A DNA stretch of 33,587 bases, taken from contig JANBPK010001288.1 of NCBI GenBank assembly GCA_027579435.1, forward strand, positions 1 through 33,587, given 5' to 3'. Shown in pieces: positions 1 through 11,662 of the stretch. The stretch's first letter is position 1. Every line of letters begins with the position of its first letter. Made by a program: the position numbers and the translations under genes. Source of the stretch: Candolleomyces eurysporus (Eukaryota > Basidiomycota > Agaricomycetes > Agaricales > Psathyrellaceae). The notes beneath the pieces were generated by a model, which worked only from the letters and a program-made list of their open reading frames with translations, did no database searches and had not been told where the DNA came from.

Positions 1-2
1 AG

Positions 3-2243
3 CACGTCGGCAGCAGCGAAGGGCCACTTGCGGACCTGTATAGCAATGCTCTCAAGCGACTGTTCCCAACCCCAAAATCACAAATGCACTTCCGCCAGTT
101 CTTTGGAGCGATTCTGGTACTTCAGGAACCTCTGTCTCAGGCGGATTTTGCATCGCTTGCAGACATGGCCACCCATCTCATCGACCACATACAATCGGTT
201 CTCTCCGCGCTCCAGACGCGGTCCCCACCCCCAGGCTCGGAGAAGGATATCCACCCGGCAAGCGCTCTTTATCATCTCTCCTTCCTCGAATTCGTTCAAA
301 CCATGCCAGAGTCAACGATGGACAATTCGTTCACGATCTCTACCTTCAATCCCCACTCAGCGTTGGGGCTGACCTGCCTCAAGGTTCTTAACACCCTTCC
401 GCCTTTGCCATCGCGCCAGACGCATGCGTATCTCTCACTTACTGGCCTCCAACGTTACGCTGTCAATTATTGGCCGCATCATGTGTACAACGGAACTCAT
501 CGTTCGAATGAACAATGGTCTCAAACGGCGCACAGTTCGATATTGCGGGAGATGTCTTCCGCCACCCGACAACGATGGAAAGTGCAGTTTCTCAAAGTTC
601 TGCTCCCAGCGCTGGAGGGGGAGGAAACCGACGGGGAAGATGAGCAGGAGCAGGAAGAGAGTATGACGTCAATTCTGAGGAACTTGGCCGGTCTTCTGGA
701 TGAAGTTGGTGGGGACTACTGGGGATTTCAAGTGGCTTTATTGGAGGTCGCCACACGGCTTGATGGTGGAAATGCTGGGGTATGGACAGAACTGGGAGAC
801 TGCTACCATGGGATGGGCGAGGGGATCGGCGGTCTGGAGATTTGTGAAGCGGGAGTGGTGGCTTTTCGACATGCGGTGGAGTTGCTGCCTGTTACCCACC
901 CTGACCGCTCTGAAGCGCTGAAGCGGCTTGGAATGGCTCTCCAGTCGTGCTATCAACTCAATGGAGACGTTGGCATCCTCAACGAAGCAATTTCACAGCA
1001 CCGTGCAGCGCTTGCACTCAGCCCAGATTGCCCTACGCTGCTCAAACCTCTCTTCGCTGGCCTACTATACCTCTATGTCGAGGTCGGTGATACCGAGATT
1101 CTCAAAAAGTCTTTGTCTATTTTCGGTGAAGCATTTTCATTTCACCCCGCAGCCGACCTCGTAGACCGTATTACAGCGCTTAACGACCTTGCCAATGTGT
1201 TCGAGGCCGTTTACTTGCGCAGAGGCAACATTTTGGCTTTAAACAAGTCTATTTCGCTGAAACGCGAAGTACTTGCGCTGTGTCCCGCATCACACCCCAA
1301 TCACTTGTTGTTAGACAACCTTGCCAATGGCCTCCAGTTTCTTTTTAGGTATGATGGCAACGTTGTGACCCTGAACGAGTCGATTTCGCTCTACCGTCAG
1401 GCACTCGCACTACTCCTACCATCCCACGTAGAATACCCCGACGTGCTTAATAACCTCGCCAACGGCCTTGTGCTTCTCTACGAGCATAATGGTGACATTG
1501 GCGTGGTGAATGAAGCCATTTCGCTGTGCCGTCAAGCCCTCGTCATTCTACCAATCCCTCGCCCGCAACGTTTCCTATGCCTGGATACCCTCGCCAAAGC
1601 TCTCCATTCTCTCTTTCAGCATAACCACGATTTTGAAACTTTGAAAGAGAGCGTATCGCATCATCATGAAGCGGTAGAACTTCAGCCAGCGCTCCACTTC
1701 GACCGGTCAGAATACCTCAACAATTTTGGGAAGGCTCTTCATTCCTTATATAGCCACGACGGGGACACCAATGCCCTTCTTGAGTCGATCTTGCTCCATC
1801 GCAAAGCGCTTGAGATCGAGCCGGAGCTTGTGACTTGGTCGTCAGCGGATGGGTCTATGCCGACACCAGAATCTCATGATTACACACCCGTACACACTCG
1901 CGGTGACATCAATGCCCTTCTCGACTCAATCTCGCTTGACCGCGAAGCGCTCGCACTCCAGCCGGCACGCGGTATCGACCGTTCAAATTCCCTCGACAAT
2001 TTTGCCAAGGCTCTCCTATCTCAGTTCGAGCGAGACAGAGACGTGGCCATTCTCGATGAAGCCATCTCCCTTCGTCGTGAATTGCTGAACCTCCATTCCA
2101 CTGGGAGCCGGCGTCGAGCAGGGTATGTCGGGCTGCTGGTGGGCCTTCTGCACAAGCGTTTGGAAGTTTTAAGCGATGACAGGGACCGTGCCTATGCCCA
2201 ATCTCTCGAGGAAGAGCTACGCCAAACACCGGACGATAGATAG
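3..2243 (+). CDS. NLR-like (STAND) protein, C-terminal part: post-NACHT winged-helix region plus TPR repeats; 5' end outside the window
   Basis: The reading frame is open from base 3, so the Met at 84 is probably internal and the gene starts left of the window; 746 codons are visible. The first 130 or so residues (LYSNALKRLFP, FFGAILVLQEPLS, LYHLSFLEFV, ALGLTCLKVLN) match the winged-helix segment that follows the NACHT NTPase in Agaricomycete NACHT proteins, recognised from memory. An acidic linker follows. From about visible residue 230 there are roughly nine TPR-like units of about 50 residues with a recurring pattern G-D-x4-L-x-E-x-ISL-x-R-x-AL-x-L-P ... DRS-x3-L-x-NLA-x-AL. No intron is needed. 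Fungal NLR-like proteins are thought to act in non-self recognition, with the repeats as sensor; that role is family knowledge. One unit around 1830-1905 is degenerate. The NACHT domain itself is not visible, so this part of the call is inference. Confidence 0.85.
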   Translation, partial: HVGSSEGPLADLYSNALKRLFPTPKSQMHFRQFFGAILVLQEPLSQADFASLADMATHLIDHIQSVLSALQTRSPPPGSEKDIHPASALYHLSFLEFVQTMPESTMDNSFTISTFNPHSALGLTCLKVLNTLPPLPSRQTHAYLSLTGLQRYAVNYWPHHVYNGTHRSNEQWSQTAHSSILREMSSATRQRWKVQFLKVLLPALEGEETDGEDEQEQEESMTSILRNLAGLLDEVGGDYWGFQVALLEVATRLDGGNAGVWTELGDCYHGMGEGIGGLEICEAGVVAFRHAVELLPVTHPDRSEALKRLGMALQSCYQLNGDVGILNEAISQHRAALALSPDCPTLLKPLFAGLLYLYVEVGDTEILKKSLSIFGEAFSFHPAADLVDRITALNDLANVFEAVYLRRGNILALNKSISLKREVLALCPASHPNHLLLDNLANGLQFLFRYDGNVVTLNESISLYRQALALLLPSHVEYPDVLNNLANGLVLLYEHNGDIGVVNEAISLCRQALVILPIPRPQRFLCLDTLAKALHSLFQHNHDFETLKESVSHHHEAVELQPALHFDRSEYLNNFGKALHSLYSHDGDTNALLESILLHRKALEIEPELVTWSSADGSMPTPESHDYTPVHTRGDINALLDSISLDREALALQPARGIDRSNSLDNFAKALLSQFERDRDVAILDEAISLRRELLNLHSTGSRRRAGYVGLLVGLLHKRLEVLSDDRDRAYAQSLEEELRQTPDDR

Positions 2244-2808
2244 TAGAACGAGGACAAGACTCGCCATATATATGCACTTTGGGAAACTTTATGGACATAT
2301 TTGTTCTCTTGTACGCTCGATCCCTGACAGCCGAGGTAGCCATCAAGATTCAATGTAATTCATTGTACTCCCAGGGCGGTACGGATGAAGCCAGCCCAGA
2401 TACGGTTTGTGGGGAGAGTAGTGAGGGTCCTTGCAGACCTTGCTCACCCAGTTGCAGAGCTCAGATGTTTTGAGTCTCTGCGGGGCACGTACACTTGAAT
2501 TAGGCATCTCGTTTCCACGGTGTCATTACCGACGCGTTCATTTAAATTAGGGGCTTAAAACACGATTTTCACCGTGACCTTGGCAATGAAAAAACTGCGA
2601 TTCGAAGGGTCTTTCTCCCCTTTTTACTATGCCCATACACAGCTCGCTATCACCCTGTGGCTGGATTTGAATAGATCGAGGGATCCAGTCTGACGTCATG
2701 CAACGTTATCGTCAAACCGTGGCAAGTGGCTCATTTGAAGGTGAGAATCATATTTAAATACCAGTTAGAAGCATCTCTGATTAAGATACTCACCTCTATC
2801 TTACCTTG
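2244..2808. other. Intergenic region between the NLR-like gene and the LanC-like gene
   Basis: No coding signal was found here. The region should hold the 3' end of the upstream gene and the promoter of the downstream LanC-like gene. Both genes are on the plus strand. Confidence 0.6.
2751..2760 (+). promoter_or_regulatory. TATA-like element before the LanC-like gene
   Basis: The sequence TATTTAAATA lies about 50 nt before the chosen ATG at 2809. Its position and composition suit a core promoter with a short 5' leader. No functional evidence. Confidence 0.4.
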
Positions 2809-4493
2809 ATGTCGTCCCGCCACAGAGTCAGCCGATACATCGAACACCCAACCTCCCAGCCTCACGGTGAAAAAGAGTGGAAAGAAGTATACGATGCTAT
2901 CCAGAAGAGCCTTGTTTCTTCGATCCAAAAAGTGGAAAGAGATGCCTCTCGAGAACCCATTAGCCCCAGAGATAGCATCTATATCGGTGTGACAGGTGTG
3001 TGGTCCGTCGTTTCAATGTTCGCAAGGACAATTTATCCCTCCTGCTAGGTGTCTCGCTGATGCAATATCATCTTGCTTCTGCGCCCTCATTATCATTCGG
3101 CAGGGACGTACTGAAGCCGGAACGACTTCGCAGATTCGCGGACAAACAGCTGTACGCCGTAGTACACCAGAATCGCATCCCTCCATCCGTAAAAGACGGC
3201 GGGCATTCATCTTTTCTCGAGACTCCAATAGGGACTGCGGCCCTCGTCCTTTATCGGTGCATCCAAAGTCTATCGCACCCTCCATACTCTGAGGACGAAC
3301 GGACGCTTGGTGCCTTGCGCCGACACTGGGCCAGCTCAGCGTCTCTGCTGCTCGGCACTATCAAGAGGATCATCGCAGAAGACCAGGACAAATCATGGTT
3401 CGAAGAGGACAACTCGGAAGTGTTGTATGGCCGAGCTGGGTTCCTATATGCCCTCCTATTCCTCCGCAAGGTAGTTGACGAGGCCCGAGCCGGAGACTAT
3501 TTCAGCTTCTTGAGCCAAGAGCAACAGGACCAGATTAGACGCATCACGAAGGATTCCAGTATAAAGAGAGTCGTCGAGTCCATCATTGCGAGAGGAAAAC
3601 TGGGTGCAAAGCGATACGTCGAAGAATTCGGCCCTAGCGTAGGGCAGGACCATCTATTCCCGGATTTGATGTGGAAGTGGCACGGAAAGGCTTATTTGGG
3701 TGGGGCACACGGAGTCTGTGAGTTTAATTTCTCGTGCTCTGAGTATGTCCGATTCATCTAACCTTTCCTTGCGTGCCAGTCGGCATTTTGCAGATGCTTC
3801 TCAGCTGCCCTAAATCCGTCATTGAAAGCTACATGAAGGATATTCTAACCACGGTCCAGTGGATCATATCGTCTCAAGACTTGGAAGGTAATTGGGCGAC
3901 GAAGGCAATGACAAGCTGGGACCAACGGGACGCATCGCTTGAGTCGAACGAATTAGTTCAGTAAGCCGAGTAGCTTTCTTTCACTCTCTCAAAGCAGTAA
4001 CGAGCCCTTTCCCTCTTCTAGATGGTGTCACGGTGCTCCTGGTGCCGTGATCCTTCTATCAACTGTCCTTAGTCGAGCTGACGATCTTCAAACCTCTTAC
4101 CATCTCGGCTCAGACTTCAAGTCCCAGATTCAAGGCTCTCTGCGACGCGGAGCAGACATTATTTACGAATGCGGCCTCCTTAGGAAAGGTGTCGGCTTAT
4201 GTCATGGTGTGGGAGGGTCTGTCTACGCCCTACTGGCCGCATCGAATTCTCTCGACTCCCCCACAGACACCCCATATTTAAAGAAATCCATTCACCTGGC
4301 GCATCTTGCCGCTTTCACTGACAAGTTTGTGGAAGAAGAGGCTATGAACATCCCTGACAACCCCTGGAGCTTGTATGAGGGACTAGCAGGAATGTGTTGT
4401 GCCTGGGCTGACATTTTAGTGAGAGTTGCGGAACAAGGGAAAAGAGAAGCCAGCTCAGGGAGTAGGATGCCGGGGTACGACGATCTCTTTTGA
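2809..4493 (+). CDS. LanC-like (eukaryotic LANCL family) protein, four exons, 502 aa
   Basis: Exons 2809-2995, 3049-3717, 3780-3960 and 4022-4493 join in frame (1509 nt, introns 53, 62 and 61 nt). The product has the LanC alpha/alpha barrel signature: GGAHGV near residue 280, WCHG with Cys348, and GLCHG with Cys406 and His407. These are the Cys, Cys and His that bind zinc in the LanC/LANCL family, so the active site looks intact. The N-terminus SRYIEHP and C-terminus MPGYDDLF are family-like. LANCL proteins are cytosolic, and mammalian ones add glutathione to dehydroamino acids; bacterial LanC enzymes cyclise lanthipeptides. Which activity applies in this fungus cannot be told from sequence. 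There is no signal peptide. The ATG at 2809 is preferred because it follows the TATA-like site and starts the conserved N-terminus. Confidence 0.9.
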
Positions 4494-7400
4494 ATACTTG
4501 CGATAATAATTTTGGGTTAGTGGACTTCTGATGTTATTCTGAGCAATTTAAACATTTCTATTGGGATTTCCTCGTTCGACCTGAATTTCAATTCTAGGGT
4601 TCACACCGCATACGATAAACAGTCTAACATGACAAGAACATCTAAAAGGAATTCTGGGCATCGGAGACAAGCAGCCGGCAATCCCGACACTTATGTAGTG
4701 AACACCCTTCCAGAACTGCGCAAGAAGCTCAAGAGACAGACTGAGACGGGAGGTAGTCGAAGTGTTGTGCCGTTGATCAAGATAGAGTAGATAATGGGCC
4801 ATCGTTTCCATTCTGTTTCTGTTCCCAACGATCAATACACACACAGCACCCACAGTGGGTCCAGCGTGGATCCTTGAGATCGTCAACTCGTGTTGGGATC
4901 GGTAGACGCCCATGGTGAGTCGCGAAGTTCGTCGAGCCAAGTCACCAGTCTGAGGGTTCACAGCCTGCAATGTAGGTCCTGAGGATGACAACGTGTAAAC
5001 GCTACAAAACACTGAGTGTATCTGAGCTTGACCCAGATCACCAGCAGCAATCCGACGCAGAATCCAATCAAGCCTGATCGGGAGTAGCGGATTGAGTCTC
5101 AGAGGCAAACATTTCATTTTTGAGCAGATTAGAGATCAGCGCTAATAATCCCCCTTCGAAGTCGAACAAGTATCGATGGCCGAGTGGCAAGAGTGCGGAA
5201 CCAAAGGCGAATTGCGCAGAGTAATGTCTCGAGAGGAAATAATGCCCTAAGCCCTGGATCGTGGAGAGTAAGCTCACCATGTGAAGGAAAGAACTGCCTG
5301 GCGAGGATATTAACCCTATTTTATTGCTCGACAGGTGCACGTTCTCGTCCTCGAGGATTATCGTTTGCAGCGTGGTGAAACATGACTTCTAGTAGTCAGA
5401 GGTCATGGAAGCTTGGATCAGCTGAGCAGACAGGCATAAAGCAGATCGTCAAGGTGCGTTCCTTCACCACACGGCAATAGTCACAATAGCAGAGAACCAA
5501 GACAGAGAGGAAGGGTGCCACCGGCTAAGGACACGAAGAGCGGGGATTCAATAGGACTCGTCGTCGAACGAGGTTCTATTGTGCTTTTAGCGCCATGTGC
5601 GAGGAAGCTTCCAGTCGTGGACCGATGTTCTCCACGCCCAAAGTCTAAAGTCGCCATGAGTTGAGCGGAGAGATCAGAGGAAGCAGTCGTGAAGGACGCG
5701 CGTCCAAGCAACCTTTGTTTGGCTACCAGCTGGTGTGCAAAGCCAAGCCGATCACCGCCGCGCTCGACATCGATTCCCGCTCTACAGCCGCTTGAGAACT
5801 TCTTGTATTCGTCTTCTTCTCAATAATGGGGTCGCATTGTGCAAATGTCGTAGATAACGCAAGGTCCGTTGAAAGACCACAGTATCGGACCACAAGAACT
5901 CGAACCTGGTCCCTCATTGTCGGAATCGTCTTCCACGGCCGCCAGTCTATTCCGTCTGAGACCGAAAAGTCGGCCTTCTCACATCCCTATGAATTCGCTC
6001 CCACAGTGAGTAGGTAGAGATCAACTTAGTAGATAAGATAGTAATCCATCTGCCCTAAGCCCCATGACGACGAGGATACTCTCTTCATATCCATGAGCCA
6101 CCGTCAAAGTACGGCGAGCGGTCGTGCGATGGTAAAGCATATCGGACACCTCTCGGACGGATCCTATGACCTTACATGAGTACAATGCCAGCATGGAAAT
6201 ATTGTAGAAGCGGATTCTTCTCTCAAGAGAACAACACGTTCCCCAAACCCGCCTCAACTCTGTACTGATATATCAAACACGAGGCAAGCCGTAGTCTCAC
6301 AAACCGTCAGACGGGATTCTGAATGAAGTTCGACAGAAACATACCAGAACATGTTGGAAAGCGACCCTTGATTTCATCTCGTCTTTGAAGAGGTTTTTGG
6401 GGTGCATGCTGCTCGATGCGCTAGAAGGTTTGTTCTCAATACGATTTGACTGCAATCATGACTTTGCTATAGAACTGGTAACCAAATCTTATCAGCCCAA
6501 CCGTGATGGTTTGATATGAAACCCGGAGCTTCATCGGCGGTGCTAAACGGCCCAAATTTCAACAGCATCCACGACCCTACCCAGCTCGCGGGGGCCAAAG
6601 TTTGACGTCGGACGCTAGACTCTGTTAAAGTCGAACATGAGGCTGAAAATGAGCCTCGTGGTGAATGTAAATTCTTCTAGACCCGAGCTGTCTCCAAGCA
6701 TTGGTTCGGGGCAACTCAATCCCCACTGTTCACGCGGTGCAATGACTGACTAATGCCTCCATCAGTCCCTGTTCAACTTTCGACTGAACTCGACAGGTAG
6801 ACACCAGAGTACGAGGCTGTATTGCGAAACAAGCCTGAAGGCAGCGACTCGAGGCCTCGCATCGGACGGTTACGGGCCGGGAAGGTCAAAGAAAGACTAA
6901 ATGCCAAATATACGACAGACCTTTCTCCCTGAAACCTCTGAGTGAGGTGAGCTAGGTTATAATTTTTCGAGGGTCAATTGAATTTAAGGCGACAGCAATC
7001 GGACATTCCACTCATGACCAATTATACGTACACTGTACGTCCTCAGATAGACCGATTTCCATGCTCATCCCGCCGCCGAGTCATTTTCAATGAAGTATGC
7101 TCAAACTCCCATTGTTCAAGTCGTATATGGAAAATTCAAAGAGACGGCAAAGAATACGTACTCCGAAGGGACGTAGAACCTGAAGTTTAAACTTCCTCGA
7201 GTCGGACTACCGATCCGATTCAACGGGTGATCACCGAGGATCAACAAAGTCATCAGCGACGGGTGGCATTGTCTAGGAGTAGATCTCTACTGTAAGCTCT
7301 ACAGAAGTCACTAGTGAGAAACACAATATTTGGGACTCATTCGTTGTGAGGCGTCCAATTTCTCAGGATAAATGATTCGTGCATGCCTCTCTCTATCGTC

Positions 7401-8602
7401 TCAGGCACCCATGCTAGGTACCGTGTAAAGTCTCGGGCTCATTCCACCACTAGCCCTCTTCAAGCTTCATAGGCCTCGTCACCTTCGAACGTCGAAATAG
7501 TCTGCTGTTTGTGTGATCGAGAGGTGACTTGAACTGCGGCTATCACTTAGAGGTCCATGAAACTGGTCAGAATGATGAGGCTGAAGTGGATACATACATC
7601 CTCGAGCTTCTATATCTTACACAGCATTACGGTGCACGACGGATGCGGTAGATGCCTTGGAGATCAGACCGACAACGAGTAGAAGGTAAAAAGTTGTTTG
7701 AAGTTGGCACAACGTCCTTGACAAGGGTAGCATTTTGTTGCGCGTGTCGAACACCGGTTTGTCTCGGAGAGGCGTACGTGAAAGGAAGGGCCAACGAGGG
7801 GCGCTCTTTTATCTCCACCCCTGGGCTGTCGTCTATGCCAGGCCAGGTTCGAGCAGCGGCGAAAGGTATTTGACTTCGAATACGATCACTGAGCACCGTC
7901 AATAAGGAGTACACTAACTCTGACCACCAGGGCTGAAGAATGAGCGTACGTTACCCTAACAGAGAGCTGATTGTGATATATGATGACACTCCTTCAACGT
8001 GAAACTAATGAAATTCATTGGGAAAAACCATGGATAACCTGTCGAAGACATTCCGGCCCCGTACAGATTAGAGCTCGTGGAGAGTGCACCGCCGAAACAC
8101 CACTTTTCATCCCCGGGTCCTGATTTTTTACAGAAGAGCGCTCACCCGGATCCAGCTTAATCCCTGTGATGGCAATTTTGCTGACCATGGACGTGCCCAT
8201 GCGGACTCGACCCAAGTTTTCCGGAGTTGTGCTCGGCACGGCTCGGCGTCCACTATCCCAGTGTCGGATGGCATGTTGCCGACCCTTCTACCGCCATCCC
8301 GATCCTGAAGAGCAATTTCTCCGCTTGAAAGTAGTCAAGGTTTCGAGTTCAATCACTTCCTCGAGCGCCCAGATTCGTGACGATTGACACGGTCAACTAC
8401 ATCACCGATTGACAAAGTGTCAAGGGATACGTGATGGAAAAGTGCCTAGTTGAAGTCGTGAACCATACGGCGAGCATCCATGTCTGGGGATTGTTATGAA
8501 GTAGCTCCGGTCGGAGGAAGAACATGAAATCACCGCAGACCATCTGTAGCTACTTAGGTCGACTCGAGCTCCAATGAGTCCAAAGTCTTTGTCTCGAGCA
8601 AA
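4494..8602. other. Gene-poor region, about 4.1 kb, no recognisable gene
   Basis: No conserved protein could be read in any frame, and stops are frequent. The longest open frame is on the minus strand at 5117-4548 (189 codons), followed upstream by shorter minus-strand frames at 5340-5068, 5711-5481, 5917-5723 and 6257-6021. Some contain hydrophobic runs, such as LFVSLAGGTLPLCLGSLLL. I could not splice them into a convincing gene or name a family. This could be a decayed minus-strand gene or plain intergenic DNA. No long terminal or inverted repeats were noticed by eye. Confidence 0.4.
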
Positions 8603-8996
8603 ATGCGTCTCAACTCCACGTCTTTCCTCTATTCTCTCATCGTGCTGTATGCTCTACAAGGCTTTGAATGCTCCTCCCAGTCTGTGACCGCATTTGCGGC
8701 CACCATCCCTACTCAACCGGGAACTCCTGACGATAATGTCACCAAGGGCAATGAAGCCAGTGAATCTCGTCCTGTTACCACAAAAACTATGACTACATCC
8801 AAGACAATTTCGAGCCCCATCAACCCTGTGACTCCAACCATCACTGTTCCAACAACGACTCCCTGTAAGCATTATTCATCTCCTCAAGTCCAGACTATCT
8901 CGCAACTAACCGGATGTCCATTGACACTTTCTTTGAACTCCCAATTCAGCGGGTATCTGGACTTGGGACGCGGACTATGAAGACAACGCCTTATGA
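8603..8996 (+). CDS. Small secreted protein SSP1, Thr/Pro-rich with WTW tail, 102 aa
   Basis: Exon 1 is 8603-8864 and exon 2 is 8950-8996, with a phase-1 intron of 85 nt (GTAAGC...TTCAG). The first 25-35 residues form a signal peptide (SFLYSLIVLYALQ core, then FAAT). The body is rich in Thr, Ser and Pro with no Cys after the signal region. Exon 2 encodes the end SGIWTWDADYEDNAL, a Trp-Thr-Trp pair in an acidic tail. Read without splicing, the frame would end in an unrelated 125-aa product; the splice is preferred because SSP2 on the other strand shows the same ATCTGGACTTGGGA block after an intron. The N-terminus also aligns with SSP2 (AL-Q, then A-x-IP, then PG-x2-V). Function unknown; probably a secreted peptide or its precursor. 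Confidence 0.7.
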
Positions 8997-11176
8997 AATA
9001 TAGCTGTACCCATCTACCATTGTCGCCGCTCTCTTTATTACCATCTATTTGCGTAGTTAGAAATCCCTGAATTTTAGTCGGTGTGCAGCTTTCGAGCTTA
9101 CCGTTTTAGCGATACCTCATAATAGAAGATGAGAGCTGGGGCAGTTGGGTCCAAATCACGATACACAGTACCTCGAGCAACTCAGAAACTGAACTGTATC
9201 CTCAAAATCAATGAATTTTGTCACATTCGAAGTCAGTCAACACTGGGACAAACCAGAGCCTCATACCTTGATCCTACTGCCGTAGCAAAGCAAGGCAAGG
9301 CTTATTTCTGATCGTTTATTCGGCCTTCGAAGTCCAAAGAAAATATAGAAGCAACTAAATGTACCGGACGCATAAAGTTGAAGAACTGGTATCTACTGCA
9401 ACTGGGTACCCAGCTCATGAACGATGGATGGGATATGTGCATCAATTTTTGAAAGCTCCCGTACTCAATTGACCTGTGAAGCTTTGCCAGCACACCACGG
9501 TCGATGACAAGACGTCACTTGAAACGGACCCAAAGCTTATTCTGTCTCTTTCTCCCGGCATCTCTGAGCACATAGTCGCTCGGTTTCTGGACCTTGTCCA
9601 AATTGATGCATGTATGGTGGAAACGACCAAGGTCTTCCAATGACCCGACTGCCGCATATACGAACTGTCTACCCCCACTCTCCGTCGTTCGCTCAAGCAG
9701 CCTCTGCAGAAATCACATTAAACTTTTTTCCTACTCTCGTCATCTCTCTCATTAACTCAGAATAACAGAAGCCAGGGTTGACAGCATTGACTATGGGTGG
9801 CGTATTTTTTAACAAAGGTGCAAAGGAACGGGTGAAAAAGATGTTGAGAAATGAGAGAATGAGAAGATTAGTTAAAAAGACATAATTTTTCATTTGACTC
9901 GTATGCCGAGCTCCCGTTTCGTATCGAAATATCTGACGCCCATCTTGCTGTCGTGGGTGACCCGTAATTTGAGTGAGCGAAGTGATAGGTACGTACTCTG
10001 GCGTGCAATACTCTTTGATGCCCAGAACTTGGAACGAGAACGTCGCGTCGATGACCTAGACATTGTCAAAGCCAGTGAACTAGTGAATTTCGCTGGCCAC
10101 TACAACAGTCCTCAGTCGACCACCGAATTCGTGCGCTGTCTCAAGTATGCGGGGTGCCAAAAGCAAGGAAGGCAGTGACGCGTCGCGAGATTGTTCACTA
10201 GAAGCCCTCGAACACGAATTTTTCAGTCAATTTCAGTCACAAGTATTGAATCATTTACGATTCCTCGCAGCCGTTATCAGTCGTCTTGTAGATGTTTACA
10301 GACACCTTGGCATCTGCAACGAGCAGATCCGGCCGACTGTCTAATGCACCTACGAGGGGTCTATTCGCTCGCAACAATTCTGCGAAACTGATCCGACACT
10401 AGGGTCCTAACGCTGCACCACAGTGATCACACTCCTGCCAGTGTGAAGTGATTGATAGACAAGGCCCCTCAAAGTTATGGAAGTGAACGAGCCAATCACG
10501 TTCACAAGTGCGACCCTTTACAATTCCACTCTCACGCCTCCCGAGTCTCGTATCACGGCCTTCCACGTTTTCTGTGCTCGGGTCGCGAATTTATCTGGTG
10601 CTTTGGACACACTGAACTAGCTCTAGCATTCGAGAGATTAACACGCTTTGAGTCATGACGCACCCGAACGCAACCTACGAGTTGACTTGAGGTCTAAAAG
10701 CGCTGTCGCTTACAGTTTAAACGCGTAAATGGGATAGTCGGCACTATTTACGAACAATTTTTACGAACAACCGCATCGAACTGGTGCTCTAGAGACCTGT
10801 TCCGGCAGTTAGTTTGGATGGGCTGATCAGCAGATTCTGTCATATTCGGGCTGATATTCGGAGAAATAACAACGCTGAACTTCGTTGCCCCATGGTCATA
10901 GCTTCAAGGATGCTGCTACTCCCAGCTCATGCTTATCTGGAATGATCAGATTTTTGCGTCGCTTATGCAGGTGAAACGCTTCCGATTGAGCATCGAGTTA
11001 AGTTTCAGACGTCTTGATGCGCTCAGACACTGAGCGCATGTCCTGATATCCTAGATATTACAACACACAAGAATGACCGTAGCAACGTGCATTCACCAGA
11101 GGCTAGACTACTAGTGCCACACATGGCCAGCATTACTTAAGAGGCAATCGTGTATAGTATGGGGAGCACGGCACGA
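8997..11176. other. Intergenic region between the convergent SSP1 and SSP2 genes
   Basis: No supported gene. Short open frames at 9894-10178 (+) and 10147-10344 (+) overlap in different frames, lack splice support and resemble no family I know. The two flanking secreted-protein genes point toward each other across this gap. Confidence 0.4.
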
Positions 11177-11662
11177 TCAGGCTCCTTCCCAAGTCCAGAT
11201 GACAGGGGGGGATTGGGTAAGGTTCTGAAAGAAGCGGTTTAAATTTGCAGGAGATTAAAGCAGATGTGAGGAAATTTCGACAAATGCAAGAAGGATGGAT
11301 GGTAGACATGATTAGCTAATGAAGGACTCTCGACTCGAGAAATCGCTCTTACTGGGAGGTACGGGTATTATGGGTACTATTGGGAGATGGGGTGGAATGG
11401 TTCCGATTAGCGTGGGTTTGGAAGTGGTGGGCAGAATAATTGGAATAACAGCAGTTGGGGGAATAGAAAACGCCTTGGTTGTGGTAATAGCTGCTGTCGC
11501 CAGAGGTCGAAGCTCGTCGCCATTGCCCACGGTGACACTACCTCCAGGAGTGTCCGTTCGAGCGGGTATGGCAGCTGCTTGTGCTATTCCGGAGGACTCA
11601 ACGACTTGCAAAGCAAGCATAGCGACTAAAGGCGAGAAGAACGTCGTGTAGCTAAGGGGCAT
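11177..11662 (-). CDS. Small secreted protein SSP2, paralogue of SSP1, with WTW tail
   Basis: On the minus strand exon 1 runs 11662-11353: a signal peptide (FFSPLVAMLALQVVESS core) and a body rich in Thr, Pro and Ile. A phase-1 donor GTAAGA follows at 11352, with a branch-like GCTAATC. The acceptor TTTCAG precedes exon 2 at 11224-11177, which contains ATCTGGACTTGGGA, also present in SSP1 exon 2. That exon would encode VIWTWEGA and stop. As written the join is one base out of frame, because of a run of seven C at 11205-11211 (minus sense); with six C it reads through. Either the run is miscounted, the frame is truly shifted, or a weaker donor (GTACCT, phase 0) is used. Without splicing the product is 116 aa and lacks the WTW tail. 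Function unknown. Confidence 0.6.

Noticed and set aside
2809..8996. Fungal lanthipeptide biosynthesis cluster
   Set aside because: There is a LanC-like gene but no dehydratase or transporter, and the Thr-rich peptides have signal peptides and no Cys in the mature part. Kept only as a low-interest hypothesis.
11319..11651. Plus-strand 110-codon ORF opposite SSP2
   Set aside because: It is the shadow of SSP2. The minus strand has the signal peptide, the splice sites and the similarity to SSP1.
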